From JAWXCH01 sp034440595 (GTDB lineage: Bacteria; Planctomycetota; Planctomycetia; Pirellulales; JALHPA01), in contig JAWXCH010000201.1 of NCBI GenBank assembly GCA_034440595.1, positions 1-46,734 on the forward strand: 46,734 nucleotides of DNA, in the 5' to 3' direction. Positions within the stretch are counted from its first letter, which is position 1, and every line of letters starts with the position of its first letter. Below the pieces are notes generated by a model. The model saw nothing but the letters and a program-made list of their open reading frames with translations. It did no database searches and was not told where the DNA came from. This document shows positions 16,145 to 24,817 of this stretch, one piece after another. The position numbers were made by a program, and so were the translations under genes.

Positions 16145-17494
16145 TCACTCCCGCACGGTTCCCTGCACCTGGTTGGTCATTCCATGCACCAGTGAATCGG
16201 GCAACTCTGGTTCCAGCAACTCTCCGGTGGCAGCGGCAGATTCAATCGACCGGGCTATCGCGGCCAGATCTTCGGCCGCATCAAAGCAGCGGCTGGCCAC
16301 CTCATTCACTTCAAAGTAGTCATCCGGTTTGACGTAGAGGTCTAAGTGTCGTTCGGGTTGGTGCGATTGTCGTTCACGCTCTGCTGCGTCTCGCTCAATT
16401 CGCAGAAACCACCCGGGCGTCGTGAGTGCGGTCGCGTGCTTCCCGCCACATGTAAACAAACAACGGCGAGTTGGAGTGCCTCGCGATACACTCTGATTCA
16501 AAATCGAACCACCAGCCAGTGAACTATCCGTTTGCCAGGTGTGCGGCTGCCACCCGAACCAGTCGCGAATCGTCGCCGCCAGATCGGCCGGTTGAACCAA
16601 GGCCTGCGATCGGTCGGCCAGTTGACCAGTGCCCGGACGCCGAATCAGCAGTGGCAAGTGAATCAGTTCGCCATATAGCGGATCGGAAATCGATCCGAAT
16701 ACTCCATGCTCCCCCAAAGGATACCCACGTGGCGAGGTAACGATCAGTAGCGCGTCGCGCCACTGCTCATGCTCGCGCAGCGCTGACAAAAAATGTTCCA
16801 AGCACCAGTCCAGCACGGCAATCTGACCGGCGTAAGCATGCCGTAGTCCAAGCAGCAAGTCCGGATCGGTCGAGTCATCCACGCGCAACGCCGGCGGAAC
16901 GACTAGCTCCGGGGGCAACGGATCGTCCTCTGCCGCAAATTGATTGCGAAGTTCCAGCGGCGCATCCCAAATGCGAGCAAGAGACTCTGTATGAACCCAC
17001 AGCAACCGAGAAGTGCTGTTGTCCAGTGGCTTGCCTAGATGTTCTTGGACTGCAGCATAAAACTGAGCCAACTCGGTCTCTTCGATATCCGCAGCCGGCA
17101 CGGCATTGTCCATAGCGGCCTCTGATTCAAAGCTCAGAAGTTCACAAGTAGTAAACTGCTCTGCCAGAGGGTGTCCAGCGATCAAGTCCGAATCGGTGAG
17201 CAACTCCGCATGTACATTCTGTGCGGCACACTCGGCGATCAGACCGGCGTATTCGCCATGTCCTGCTTCCCACTTCACGCGATCTACATACGACGGAACG
17301 CCTGTCCAATAGCTTTGGTATGTATCGAGAACAGCAGGGGAGTCTGCCACAACTCGGTCCAAGACCAGCGACTCACAGGCCAGTCGATTGAAAGCCGGCG
17401 TGGGGAGCCAGGCATTGCCATACGGGCCAAGGTAACCGATGTTCAATCGATCGATGACCAGAACAACAACATGGCGAGGAGAATCGGACATCAA
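16145..17494 (-). CDS. Sulfatase-fold protein lacking catalytic residues, exopolysaccharide locus
   Basis: 449 residues, no signal peptide. The fold of the sulfatase/alkaline phosphatase superfamily is recognisable: VVVLVIDRLNIGYLGPYGNAWLPTPAFNRLA at the start, YAGQIAVLDWCLEHFL in the middle, LLIVTSPRGYPLGEHGVFG and HLPLLIRRPG later. The active site is lost. Where sulfatases have C/S-x-P-S-R before the conserved TG, this protein reads VLDTYQSYWTG (55-65). The usual metal-binding DH after TS is PR (255-256), and the N-terminal DD is a single D15. It is probably a pseudoenzyme or a much diverged cytoplasmic member. It ends the minus-strand exopolysaccharide unit, 66 bp after the WecG-type gene. 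Confidence 0.75.
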   Translation of the reverse strand: MMSDSPRHVVVLVIDRLNIGYLGPYGNAWLPTPAFNRLACESLVLDRVVADSPAVLDTYQSYWTGVPSYVDRVKWEAGHGEYAGLIAECAAQNVHAELLTDSDLIAGHPLAEQFTTCELLSFESEAAMDNAVPAADIEETELAQFYAAVQEHLGKPLDNSTSRLLWVHTESLARIWDAPLELRNQFAAEDDPLPPELVVPPALRVDDSTDPDLLLGLRHAYAGQIAVLDWCLEHFLSALREHEQWRDALLIVTSPRGYPLGEHGVFGSISDPLYGELIHLPLLIRRPGTGQLADRSQALVQPADLAATIRDWFGWQPHTWQTDSSLAGGSILNQSVSRGTPTRRCLFTCGGKHATALTTPGWFLRIERDAAERERQSHQPERHLDLYVKPDDYFEVNEVASRCFDAAEDLAAIARSIESAAATGELLEPELPDSLVHGMTNQVQGTVRE

Positions 17495-17560
17495 GTCTCA
17501 CAACAATCAGGCAGAGTCGGGCGATAACAAACTCGATTGTATCGCACCCGCTGACTTCTG

Positions 17561-18457
17561 TCAGTGAGCCTGCACCGCATCGTGCCCGGCGGCAAGCGCA
17601 GCTTCCGCAACACAGTCCTGCGCCAGACGCACCGTCTCGGCTTGATCCGCCGCGCCGTATTTGACCATTCGCCACAAGAACAACGGATTACCCAGCAAGT
17701 ACCGCCGCCATTTGTGCGGCTGCTGCAGCAAGAGTTGCAGCCATTCGTAGCCCGCATAACGGACCAAGCGCGAGGCACGTCGCAAGTTTCCAGCCCAGTG
17801 GTCAAACAGGCCGCCCGTCCCCATGCACAGTGGCACATCCAACTCAGGCAAGTATCGATCGATCCAGTTTTCTTGCAGCGGATTTCCCATGCCGACCAGC
17901 AGCAGGTGCGGCTGAGCCGCGTTAATCTGCTCAATAACTTGCGGGGACGACTGCGCATCCACGTACCCGTGATGCCAACCGACCAGATTCCAACCAGGAA
18001 ATCGCCGCTGTGCATTGGCAGCAGCGCGCTGAATGGTTTCGTCGGTGGCACCTAGCAGATAGTAGCGATACCCTTGACCGGCTGTTCTCTCAAACAGCTC
18101 CGGCACCAGATCCGTCCCGTTCAGATTCGCCTTCATCGGCTTGCCTTGCCAACGGGCTGCCCAGCGGACGCCGGTCCCATCCCCAAAAACACGAAACCCG
18201 CGATTCAGCAACTCCCGATACTCCGGGTGCTCCGAGGCCAGATTCAATGTGCTGGCATTAACGAAATAGATCCCCTTGGAACTCGTTCGCGGCCCGCTGA
18301 TCGCCTGTTCAAGCAGATCTAGCGCGGCCCGCATATCGATATTATCGACATGCACACCAAACAGCGAAATCAGCGAGCGGGCAGAAGCTCTGATTGTCTG
18401 GGTGGCAGGAAACGGAAGGGAAATCAATTCCGGTTCGTCTTGCAACATCTGACTCAT
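17561..18457 (-). CDS. WecG/TagA/CpsF family glycosyltransferase
   Basis: 298 residues. The family pattern is clear: FGVHVDNIDMRAALDLLEQ at the start, GIYFVNASTLNLASEHPEYR, FGDGTGVRWAARWQGKPM, NGTDLVPELFE, YYLLGATDETIQRAAA, LLLVGMGNPLQENWIDRY and GTGGLFDHWAGNLRRA, followed by a C-terminal amphipathic region. Members (GT26) add N-acetylmannosaminuronic acid or a related sugar to a lipid-linked acceptor at the inner face of the membrane. Its start overlaps the stop of the upstream GT4 by four bases, indicating translational coupling. Confidence 0.92.
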   Translation of the reverse strand: MSQMLQDEPELISLPFPATQTIRASARSLISLFGVHVDNIDMRAALDLLEQAISGPRTSSKGIYFVNASTLNLASEHPEYRELLNRGFRVFGDGTGVRWAARWQGKPMKANLNGTDLVPELFERTAGQGYRYYLLGATDETIQRAAANAQRRFPGWNLVGWHHGYVDAQSSPQVIEQINAAQPHLLLVGMGNPLQENWIDRYLPELDVPLCMGTGGLFDHWAGNLRRASRLVRYAGYEWLQLLLQQPHKWRRYLLGNPLFLWRMVKYGAADQAETVRLAQDCVAEAALAAGHDAVQAH

Positions 18458-19728
18458 TGCACAACACCTCGTGCTAAAAACGGCACTGTACTCCTAGCCA
18501 GCACCTGGCGATAAATTCCTGCAACCGCTTCGGCCATGCTCTTATCCGAGTAATGCTCCTGCTGATCGTGCCAGGCAGCAGTCCGTAGCCGCTCAGCCAA
18601 AGCCGGATTTTCAATCAACTGAGATATGCCGCTTGCCAACGCCGAGGCATCATTCGGTTCGACTAGCAGGCCGTTCTCTCCATCGCGCAGTACATCCGTC
18701 ACACCAGGGACGCGTGTCGCGACAATCGGAACGCCCGCCGCCATTGCCTCTAGCACGACCATCGGCAGCCCCTCTGGCAAGACGCTCGGAAACAGCAGCA
18801 CGTCCATCTGATTTAGTTCGGCATCTACATCGGTCTGAAAGCCGCGCCAGTCAATCCTGTCGGCCAATTGCAAACGTGCGACTTGCTGCGCAATCTCCAG
18901 CTCGTACTCTGCCGTTTCAAAACGACCGACGATTCGCAGCGAAATATCCAGACCCTGCCGCAGCAGAATGGCCGCCGCATCCAGTACAACTTCCAATCCC
19001 TTTCGCGGGCGTAGCAAAGCCACAAAGCCAAGTCGCGAAGTTCGGTTGTCCGCGCGGCTGGAATAATCGAGTCGTGGACGCATTTCGCGTCGCGACGGGA
19101 CACCATTCGGCACAACAAACACTTTATTCGAAGCTGCACCGGCACTTCGCAAGTAATCCGCCACACTGGCCGACACCGCAATCACCGCCGCGCAGCGCGG
19201 TAGCAACTGGCGCTCGGCCCAGGCGTTAAGCCGTGTCCAAGCGCGCCCGCGAATTTCGGTCGCCGTATTGCCGTGAACATGCAAAACGAGTGGTACACCG
19301 CTCAGTCGCGAAGCCACCGCCGCGATCATCGCAGCTCGCGCCGAATGGGCGTGTAAGATGTCGAACTTTCCCGCACGCAGCAAACGAGCCAACTTCCAGG
19401 CGGGCCGTAAGTCCCAGCGCTGTCGCATGGGAATCTGGTGGAGCACCGTCTGTTGCGAGCGGCGCAGCGCCGGAAACTTATCCGGCTTGACACAGGCAAA
19501 CGCCACGTCGACACCAAAATCTGGCAACCGTGCCGCCAGCAGATCCTGAACCCGTTCGGCACCGGCGTAGTGTTCGCCGTTAATGACGTGGAGCGCGCGC
19601 AGGCGATTGCTCGTATCGTCGCCTGGAGCAGATGCTGGGAGCTTGGACTCCACTGCGCAGCAGGCATCGCACCGGTTCAATACGGTCACCGGCTCAGTCG
19701 CGCAATTAATGGACTCTATTCGACTCAT
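18454..19728 (-). CDS. Glycosyltransferase family 4
   Basis: 424 residues with the GT-B fold. After about 40 non-conserved residues the N-terminal domain begins LRALHVINGEHYAGAERVQD, typical of GT4. It continues with ILHAHSARAAMIAAVASRLSG and VFVVPNGVPSRRE. The donor-binding domain carries FVALLRPRKGLEVVLDAAAIL and EGLPMVVLEAMAAGVPIVAT, the E-x7-E signature of retaining GT4 enzymes, then GVTDVLRDGENGLLV. It should transfer a sugar from a nucleotide donor to a growing lipid-linked glycan. It overlaps the WecG-type gene by four bases and follows the polymerase gene by 64 bp. Confidence 0.92.
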   Translation of the reverse strand: MSRIESINCATEPVTVLNRCDACCAVESKLPASAPGDDTSNRLRALHVINGEHYAGAERVQDLLAARLPDFGVDVAFACVKPDKFPALRRSQQTVLHQIPMRQRWDLRPAWKLARLLRAGKFDILHAHSARAAMIAAVASRLSGVPLVLHVHGNTATEIRGRAWTRLNAWAERQLLPRCAAVIAVSASVADYLRSAGAASNKVFVVPNGVPSRREMRPRLDYSSRADNRTSRLGFVALLRPRKGLEVVLDAAAILLRQGLDISLRIVGRFETAEYELEIAQQVARLQLADRIDWRGFQTDVDAELNQMDVLLFPSVLPEGLPMVVLEAMAAGVPIVATRVPGVTDVLRDGENGLLVEPNDASALASGISQLIENPALAERLRTAAWHDQQEHYSDKSMAEAVAGIYRQVLARSTVPFLARGVVQ

Positions 19729-19792
19729 CTCAAAGTTCTTCAGGCAATTCGCTACTCAAACATACGCCATCCGTGCAGTGCATCTGGCCCAC

Positions 19793-21373
19793 TCACGCCC
19801 CACCGGCAACCGCCACATTCGGGAGCACTTGATCGCTGCTTCTCCCCAGATCGGTACGGCGGCTGTCCGCGCCGCCGTTGGCCAGGCCAGTCACAATGCC
19901 GGCCAGCACAAAGATGATGGAATTATCAATGCTGGTGTAACTGACTTCGTGGAACATCATCTGCACGCCATAGGTCGCCAGCGAACAAAGAAATAACACC
20001 CCGGCGGTGCGCACCCAGACCGGTCGCCGAACCCCGCGACACAACTCCCACGCCGCGCGTGCCCATAGCACTAGCACGGTCAGATACAACAACAGCCCGA
20101 CCAGCCCCAGATCGACCAGCAAACTCAGATACGTATTGTGATGAATCAACGGGCGAATAATATCGAGATTGAGATCAGTGGAGCGGTCATCGATGTAATC
20201 CAGTTTGGCATCGGGGAATTGGCCGAAGCCGAAACCCCACAGTGGTCGATCCTGAAACATCTTCCACGACAGATACGCAAAGCCGCCGCGACTTTCGGCC
20301 GAGCTTTTGGCGTCCGACGCCGATCCTCCTTCGCGTTCGATGCTGAGCAAACTGTCGGACTTGGCCACCAGTACCAATAGCGCGGCCCCCACCATCGCAC
20401 TGACGACCAATCGCCGCGACATCCCTTTCAGCGTCAAGATCGCCAATAAAAATAACGCCAAGCCGGTACCGATCCAGACACTGCGTGTCAAAGTCAACAT
20501 TACGGCCGCTAGTTCCATGGGAACTAGTAGCAGCCAGAACAGCTTGCCGGGCTGGCGTGCCTCTTCTCGCCCCTGCCATAGCAGTGCCGCCACGATGCAG
20601 ATCCCCAGGTACAGACCGTAACTAACCGACTGCACCATTGGCCCTCGTGCGCGGCCAAAATGCAGGCCCACCTTGGGATCGGCGATGTACTTGGGAAAGA
20701 CCAGCGACCATTGTTGGGCAACTTCCAATAGCCCGGTCAGGCCGAGGTAAACTCCGAAAACCGCCAGAAACAGAATCGTGCGCTGCACGCTGGATTGTTT
20801 CAAAGTCGACTGGCGCGCAAACCAGTACAGCATGGCCGGAAATAGGTAGCCCACAAACAGGTGCCAGATCAACGGGTTGATACTGCCAAAGCCCTGCTCC
20901 TTGCCAATCATCAGCGTGCTGAAGGAGACCAGCCCCAGAAACGCGATCAGCATCCAATCGACACGCGCCATCGGCTTGGGATCGGTCATCCCCAGTCGTC
21001 GGTGAATGAGATAAATCACCAACATCACGCCGACCCAAATGCGGTCCAAGGTCAGCGGCATCCCGGCCAGATTGAAATGCAAAAAGTCGTAACCAAAGCA
21101 GGTGGTCAAGACGATAAACGCCAGACACCCTGCCAGTACCGAACCGCGCAGCACAAAGGCGGCTCCCCACACGAGAGCGGCAATCGCGGCGACGATCGTC
21201 AGAAATTCCATCGGTGCAATCAGACCGGTTATTCGGTTTGTAGCAGCGCGCAGTCTCACTGCGCGCAATGCTTCCGCAACTGAATCATAGGTTGCAACTT
21301 GAGGCGCGCTAGTGTGCGGTGGTGCCGGTCGCAACATCCACGCGGACGCCTGAATCCTGCTGTTCGACTGCAC
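19793..21373 (-). CDS. O-antigen ligase/polymerase family membrane protein
   Basis: 526 residues with about eleven or twelve hydrophobic segments. A large loop near the C-terminus (DSLLSIEREGGSASDAKSSA to LIHHNTYLSLLVDLG) contains WKMFQDRPLWGFGFGQF and the HNTYL motif of the Wzy_C/O-antigen ligase family. Such proteins polymerise polysaccharide repeat units or ligate glycan to a carrier at the periplasmic side. Alternative starts at 21373 and 21337 are both plausible. It heads the minus-strand unit and is divergent from the acyltransferase unit starting 142 bp away, so promoters of both units lie in that gap. Confidence 0.85.
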   Translation of the reverse strand: MQSNSRIQASAWMLRPAPPHTSAPQVATYDSVAEALRAVRLRAATNRITGLIAPMEFLTIVAAIAALVWGAAFVLRGSVLAGCLAFIVLTTCFGYDFLHFNLAGMPLTLDRIWVGVMLVIYLIHRRLGMTDPKPMARVDWMLIAFLGLVSFSTLMIGKEQGFGSINPLIWHLFVGYLFPAMLYWFARQSTLKQSSVQRTILFLAVFGVYLGLTGLLEVAQQWSLVFPKYIADPKVGLHFGRARGPMVQSVSYGLYLGICIVAALLWQGREEARQPGKLFWLLLVPMELAAVMLTLTRSVWIGTGLALFLLAILTLKGMSRRLVVSAMVGAALLVLVAKSDSLLSIEREGGSASDAKSSAESRGGFAYLSWKMFQDRPLWGFGFGQFPDAKLDYIDDRSTDLNLDIIRPLIHHNTYLSLLVDLGLVGLLLYLTVLVLWARAAWELCRGVRRPVWVRTAGVLFLCSLATYGVQMMFHEVSYTSIDNSIIFVLAGIVTGLANGGADSRRTDLGRSSDQVLPNVAVAGGA

Positions 21374-21515
21374 GAATCACTTGGCGTACACTTGCAAACA
21401 CCCAGGAATAACCGAAGTTTTAGAACTGCCGTGCGTAGACGTGGCTGATTGTGCGCAATCGTCCTGAAAACGCGCTCATGATCCCCCCTGGTTAGCCCCA
21501 GCAGCCTGGAGAGTA

Positions 21516-22697
21516 ATGGATGAAAATTTGGTACTCAAAGATGTGGAGCAACCAATGCGTGTGACTCCTTTACTGACATTCGACGCATTGCGGGCTTACT
21601 CCAACCGTTGGAATGAGCTGGCCGGTGAGTCACCGTTTAGTCGTTGGGAATGGCTTGAAACCTGGTGGAAGCACTACGGCGAAGCAGCGCAGACTCCTCG
21701 CGCCAAGCGGCAACTTCTGCTGCTGGCAGTTTGGAGCAATGATCAACTCATCGGCATAGCCCCTTGGTACACACAACGGCTGTTTGGCGACGGTCGCGCA
21801 ATCTATGCACTCGGTACCGGAGAGGTCTGTTCGGAGTACCTATCAATCCTCAGTGAATCACACAGTCGCGAGTTGGTTGTCCGCGCAATCGCCGAGTGGC
21901 TGACCGAACGTAGTCTGGATCGCAATCCCGAGCATGGCGGTTGGGACACATTGGAAATCGAAGGAACCTGCGCTGCCGATGAAGCGATCGACCTGCTCGC
22001 AACAAACATGGCTGACTTCGGGCATAGTGTTTATGTCCAGCCGGCGATGAGTTGTTGGCAAGCCCAATTACCTGAAAGTTGGGATGCCTATCTGGCACAA
22101 CTTTCAAAATCCCACCGCAAAAATGTTCGCCGCATCGAGCGCATTGGCGAAAACGGCGATCGAGTTCGCGTTCATCATGTATCGGACACTGCCGAATTGG
22201 ATCGCGCGTTCGAAATTCTAGTCGACCTGCATCAGAGGCGCTGGATTAGCCTTGGCCAGCGAGGTTGTTTTTCCTCGACTCCGTTTCTGAACTTTCATTA
22301 CGAGGTATTGCGGCGACTCATGCCAGAAGGGCGTGCCGTACTGTCATGGATCGAACTGGATGGCCTGCCGCTGGCAGCCGAATATCAACTCGTCGGGGGC
22401 AGCACCGTATACGCATATCAATCCGGTATCGATCCCGATCGCCTCGATAGCGAGCCAGGCCGCCTCGTGTTGATTGAAGCGATCCGGCGTTGCATTGCCA
22501 ACGGCTACCGTACGTATGATTTCTTGCGCGGAGATGAACCGTACAAGGCCCATTGGCGCGCCGAACCACGCAAGATGATCAAACTGCAGGTGGTGCCGCC
22601 AAATCGCTCGGCCCAGTTGAGATACGGGATGAATGTCGTGACAGGGGGAATCAAAAACTTGATCAAGACTAGTCTCGAATTGGCTCACCTGCGTTAG
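21516..22697 (+). CDS. FemAB/CelD-like acetyltransferase (first of two paralogs)
   Basis: 393 residues. A GGAG lies about six bases before the ATG. The sequence fits the GNAT/FemAB-like family often annotated as cellulose-biosynthesis CelD-like: WNELAGESPFSRWEWLETWW at the start, LIGIAPWYTQRL, YLSILSESHSRELV, SKSHRKNVRRIER, RWISLGQRGCF, and the C-terminal YQSGIDPDRLDSEPGRLVLI with FLRGDEPYKAHW. These proteins are thought to attach acyl or aminoacyl groups to polysaccharide or its precursors. It opens the plus-strand exopolysaccharide unit and is followed 95 bp later by a paralog. Confidence 0.85.
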   Translation: MDENLVLKDVEQPMRVTPLLTFDALRAYSNRWNELAGESPFSRWEWLETWWKHYGEAAQTPRAKRQLLLLAVWSNDQLIGIAPWYTQRLFGDGRAIYALGTGEVCSEYLSILSESHSRELVVRAIAEWLTERSLDRNPEHGGWDTLEIEGTCAADEAIDLLATNMADFGHSVYVQPAMSCWQAQLPESWDAYLAQLSKSHRKNVRRIERIGENGDRVRVHHVSDTAELDRAFEILVDLHQRRWISLGQRGCFSSTPFLNFHYEVLRRLMPEGRAVLSWIELDGLPLAAEYQLVGGSTVYAYQSGIDPDRLDSEPGRLVLIEAIRRCIANGYRTYDFLRGDEPYKAHWRAEPRKMIKLQVVPPNRSAQLRYGMNVVTGGIKNLIKTSLELAHLR

Positions 22698-22792
22698 CGG
22701 CTGCTGATGAACTTGGTGTGCCATTGGTCCGCCAGTGCGAATACTACACGACGCTTTTGACAGAGTCATTAGAATTTTCCCAACGAAACTCC

Positions 22793-23929
22793 ATGTCCGC
22801 TGTACTAACTGAACCATCGCTCTGCGTAACTCGACTGGCCGGCAAGGAGTTACCTGCTGCGCTGGAGGCCGACTGGAACCGGCTCGCAGGGGACATTCCC
22901 TGTCGTCGGTGGGACTGGCTCGAACCATGGTGGAGACATTATGGTCGCAACGAAGGGGAACTGTTCGTTCTCCAAGCTCACGATCAAAACGGTCAACTCG
23001 TTGGTCTCGCCCCGTGGTACCTACGGCGCAGGCTAGGCGAAGGGCGCGTCGTGCGATTTCTTGGCTCGGGCAACGTCTGTTCCGATTACCTGACCATCTT
23101 TGCTGCGCCTGAGCAACGTACTGCGGTGGTAAACAGCATTGCCGACTGGTTGAATAGCGACAGACCCGGCTGGGATTTGATCGAGCTGAACGGTGGCATG
23201 GCAAGCGACCAGGCGCTGCAACAGCTCGTTGATGCTCTCAGTGAACGCGACCATCTGATCTATCAGCGTCGTGGAGAAAGCTGCTGGCAACTTTCGCTTC
23301 CGGACTCATGGGAAGAATTCCTCCGCACGCTTTCGACCACTAGACGTTCTCGCGTCAAGAAAATGGTCCGTGAGTACTTTGATACAGGTCTGGCCGTGGC
23401 CAAGGTCGTCGACTCGGTGGAACAATTATCCGCCGGCTACCGCCTCTTGATCGAATTGCATCAAAAGCGCCGACGATCACTAGATCAGCCGGGCTGCTTT
23501 GCCGACCCCGTATTCATTGCCTACCACCAGGAAGTGACCGAGCGTTTTCTGCAAGCCGGAAGATTGCGATTGCAGTACCTGATGCTAGAAGGACGACCGG
23601 TGTCGGTGGAATACGACCTGCTTGGCGGCGACGCCATCTACCACTACCAGAGTGGCATCGAACCAGAGGCTCTGGAATCCCAGCCCGGTCGCATGGGAAC
23701 TGTCGCCACAATTCAGGCTGCCATTCAGAACAAAATGCGAACTCTGGATTTCATGCGCGGTGACGAAGCCTACAAATCCGAATGGGGTGCAGTTGCACAG
23801 CCAACGTGGGAAACGCGGATTGTAGCTCATCGCACCTCCGCCCACCTGCGACACTCGGCCTGGCGTGCCAAGCACGAGATGCGCCAGTGGGCCAAGTCCC
23901 GCTGGCATCAATGGCGCGGAGACGAGTAG
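22793..23929 (+). CDS. FemAB/CelD-like acetyltransferase (second paralog)
   Basis: 378 residues from ATG 22793, chosen because the longer frame from 22718 adds 25 residues absent from the paralog's alignment. It is the diverged twin of the gene before it. Shared blocks are WNRLAGDIPCRRWDWLEPWW, LVGLAPWYLRRRLGEGRVV, GNVCSDYLTIFAAPEQ, TTRRSRVKKMVRE, YQSGIEPEALESQPGRMG and FMRGDEAYKSEWGA. Two copies in series suggest two different modifications or acceptor sites on the same polysaccharide. The polysaccharide deacetylase gene starts 18 bp after its stop. Confidence 0.85.
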   Translation: MSAVLTEPSLCVTRLAGKELPAALEADWNRLAGDIPCRRWDWLEPWWRHYGRNEGELFVLQAHDQNGQLVGLAPWYLRRRLGEGRVVRFLGSGNVCSDYLTIFAAPEQRTAVVNSIADWLNSDRPGWDLIELNGGMASDQALQQLVDALSERDHLIYQRRGESCWQLSLPDSWEEFLRTLSTTRRSRVKKMVREYFDTGLAVAKVVDSVEQLSAGYRLLIELHQKRRRSLDQPGCFADPVFIAYHQEVTERFLQAGRLRLQYLMLEGRPVSVEYDLLGGDAIYHYQSGIEPEALESQPGRMGTVATIQAAIQNKMRTLDFMRGDEAYKSEWGAVAQPTWETRIVAHRTSAHLRHSAWRAKHEMRQWAKSRWHQWRGDE

Positions 23930-23947
23930 CACTCCATCAACAAGAAC

Positions 23948-24817
23948 ATGAATATTCCATCACAACTTCGCAAATACCTCGTCGCTGGCTATTGCGGCCT
24001 GACGCTTCCGTGGCGTTATCTGCGCAATGCACGAGCCGCTGCTGTCGGGCAATCGCCGGTGATGATCTTCTTCTACCATCGCATTGCCGACGATCAGTGC
24101 GTGCCTTGGAACCACACCAATGCGGAATTTCAGCGGCAGGTTTGCTGGCTGCGCGAGCATTGCGACCTGGTCTCGCTGAGTGAGGCGCAAGCGCGCATTG
24201 CCAGCGGGTACGTCACTCGTCCAACCGCGGCGATTACCTTTGACGATGGCTACGCCGAAAATTGCGAACAGGCGATCCCCTGGCTGATCGCTCAGCAGAT
24301 TCCTTGTACTTATTATGTCTCGACCGATTTCGTCCGGCAGCAGCGCCCCTTCCCACAAGACGCCGCACTAGGACTGGATCTGCCCCCTAATACCGTTCAG
24401 CAGATTCGCGACATGAGCGATGCGGGCATCGAAATCGGCGGGCACACCCGTTCGCATTGCGACCTGGGCAAGGTCCACGATCCGGCCACAGTATATGACG
24501 AAGTGATCGGCGGAGCACACGATTTGGAAGATATGACCGGCCGTGCGGTCCGCACATTTGCATTTCCGTACGGGCTGCCAAAAAACATGTCCCCAGCAGT
24601 TTTTGATCTCTGTCAGCAAGAGGGATATTCGTCGGTCGCCTCGGCCTACGGAGATTACAACCTGCCGGGCGAGGATTCATTCCACCTGCGCCGTATTCAT
24701 GCCGACGATATGATCCGCCTGCGCAACTGGGGAACCGTCGATCCACGCAAGCTGCGATACCGCATGCAATACGATTACCGGGCCACCATTCCTCTCAATG
24801 ACATGGTGACGGTGTGA
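23948..24817 (+). CDS. Polysaccharide deacetylase (NodB domain, CE4)
   Basis: 289 residues. The NodB homology domain is complete at its key motifs: FFYHRI near the start, AAITFDDGYAEN with the catalytic Asp pair (D99, D100), the metal-binding HTRSH (H166, H170), and FAFPYGLPKNMSP. CE4 enzymes remove N- or O-acetyl groups from glycans. There is no obvious signal peptide; the N-terminal hydrophobic stretch is short (YLVAGYCGLTLPW), so location is uncertain. Its TGA overlaps the GTG start of the flippase gene by four bases, so translation is probably coupled. In this locus it likely modifies the exopolysaccharide. Confidence 0.92.
   Translation: MNIPSQLRKYLVAGYCGLTLPWRYLRNARAAAVGQSPVMIFFYHRIADDQCVPWNHTNAEFQRQVCWLREHCDLVSLSEAQARIASGYVTRPTAAITFDDGYAENCEQAIPWLIAQQIPCTYYVSTDFVRQQRPFPQDAALGLDLPPNTVQQIRDMSDAGIEIGGHTRSHCDLGKVHDPATVYDEVIGGAHDLEDMTGRAVRTFAFPYGLPKNMSPAVFDLCQQEGYSSVASAYGDYNLPGEDSFHLRRIHADDMIRLRNWGTVDPRKLRYRMQYDYRATIPLNDMVTV

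Noticed and set aside
22344..23204. Minus-strand ORF of 286 residues across the two acyltransferase genes
   Set aside because: Antisense to two paralogous genes with conserved motifs; Arg/Cys-rich shadow composition.
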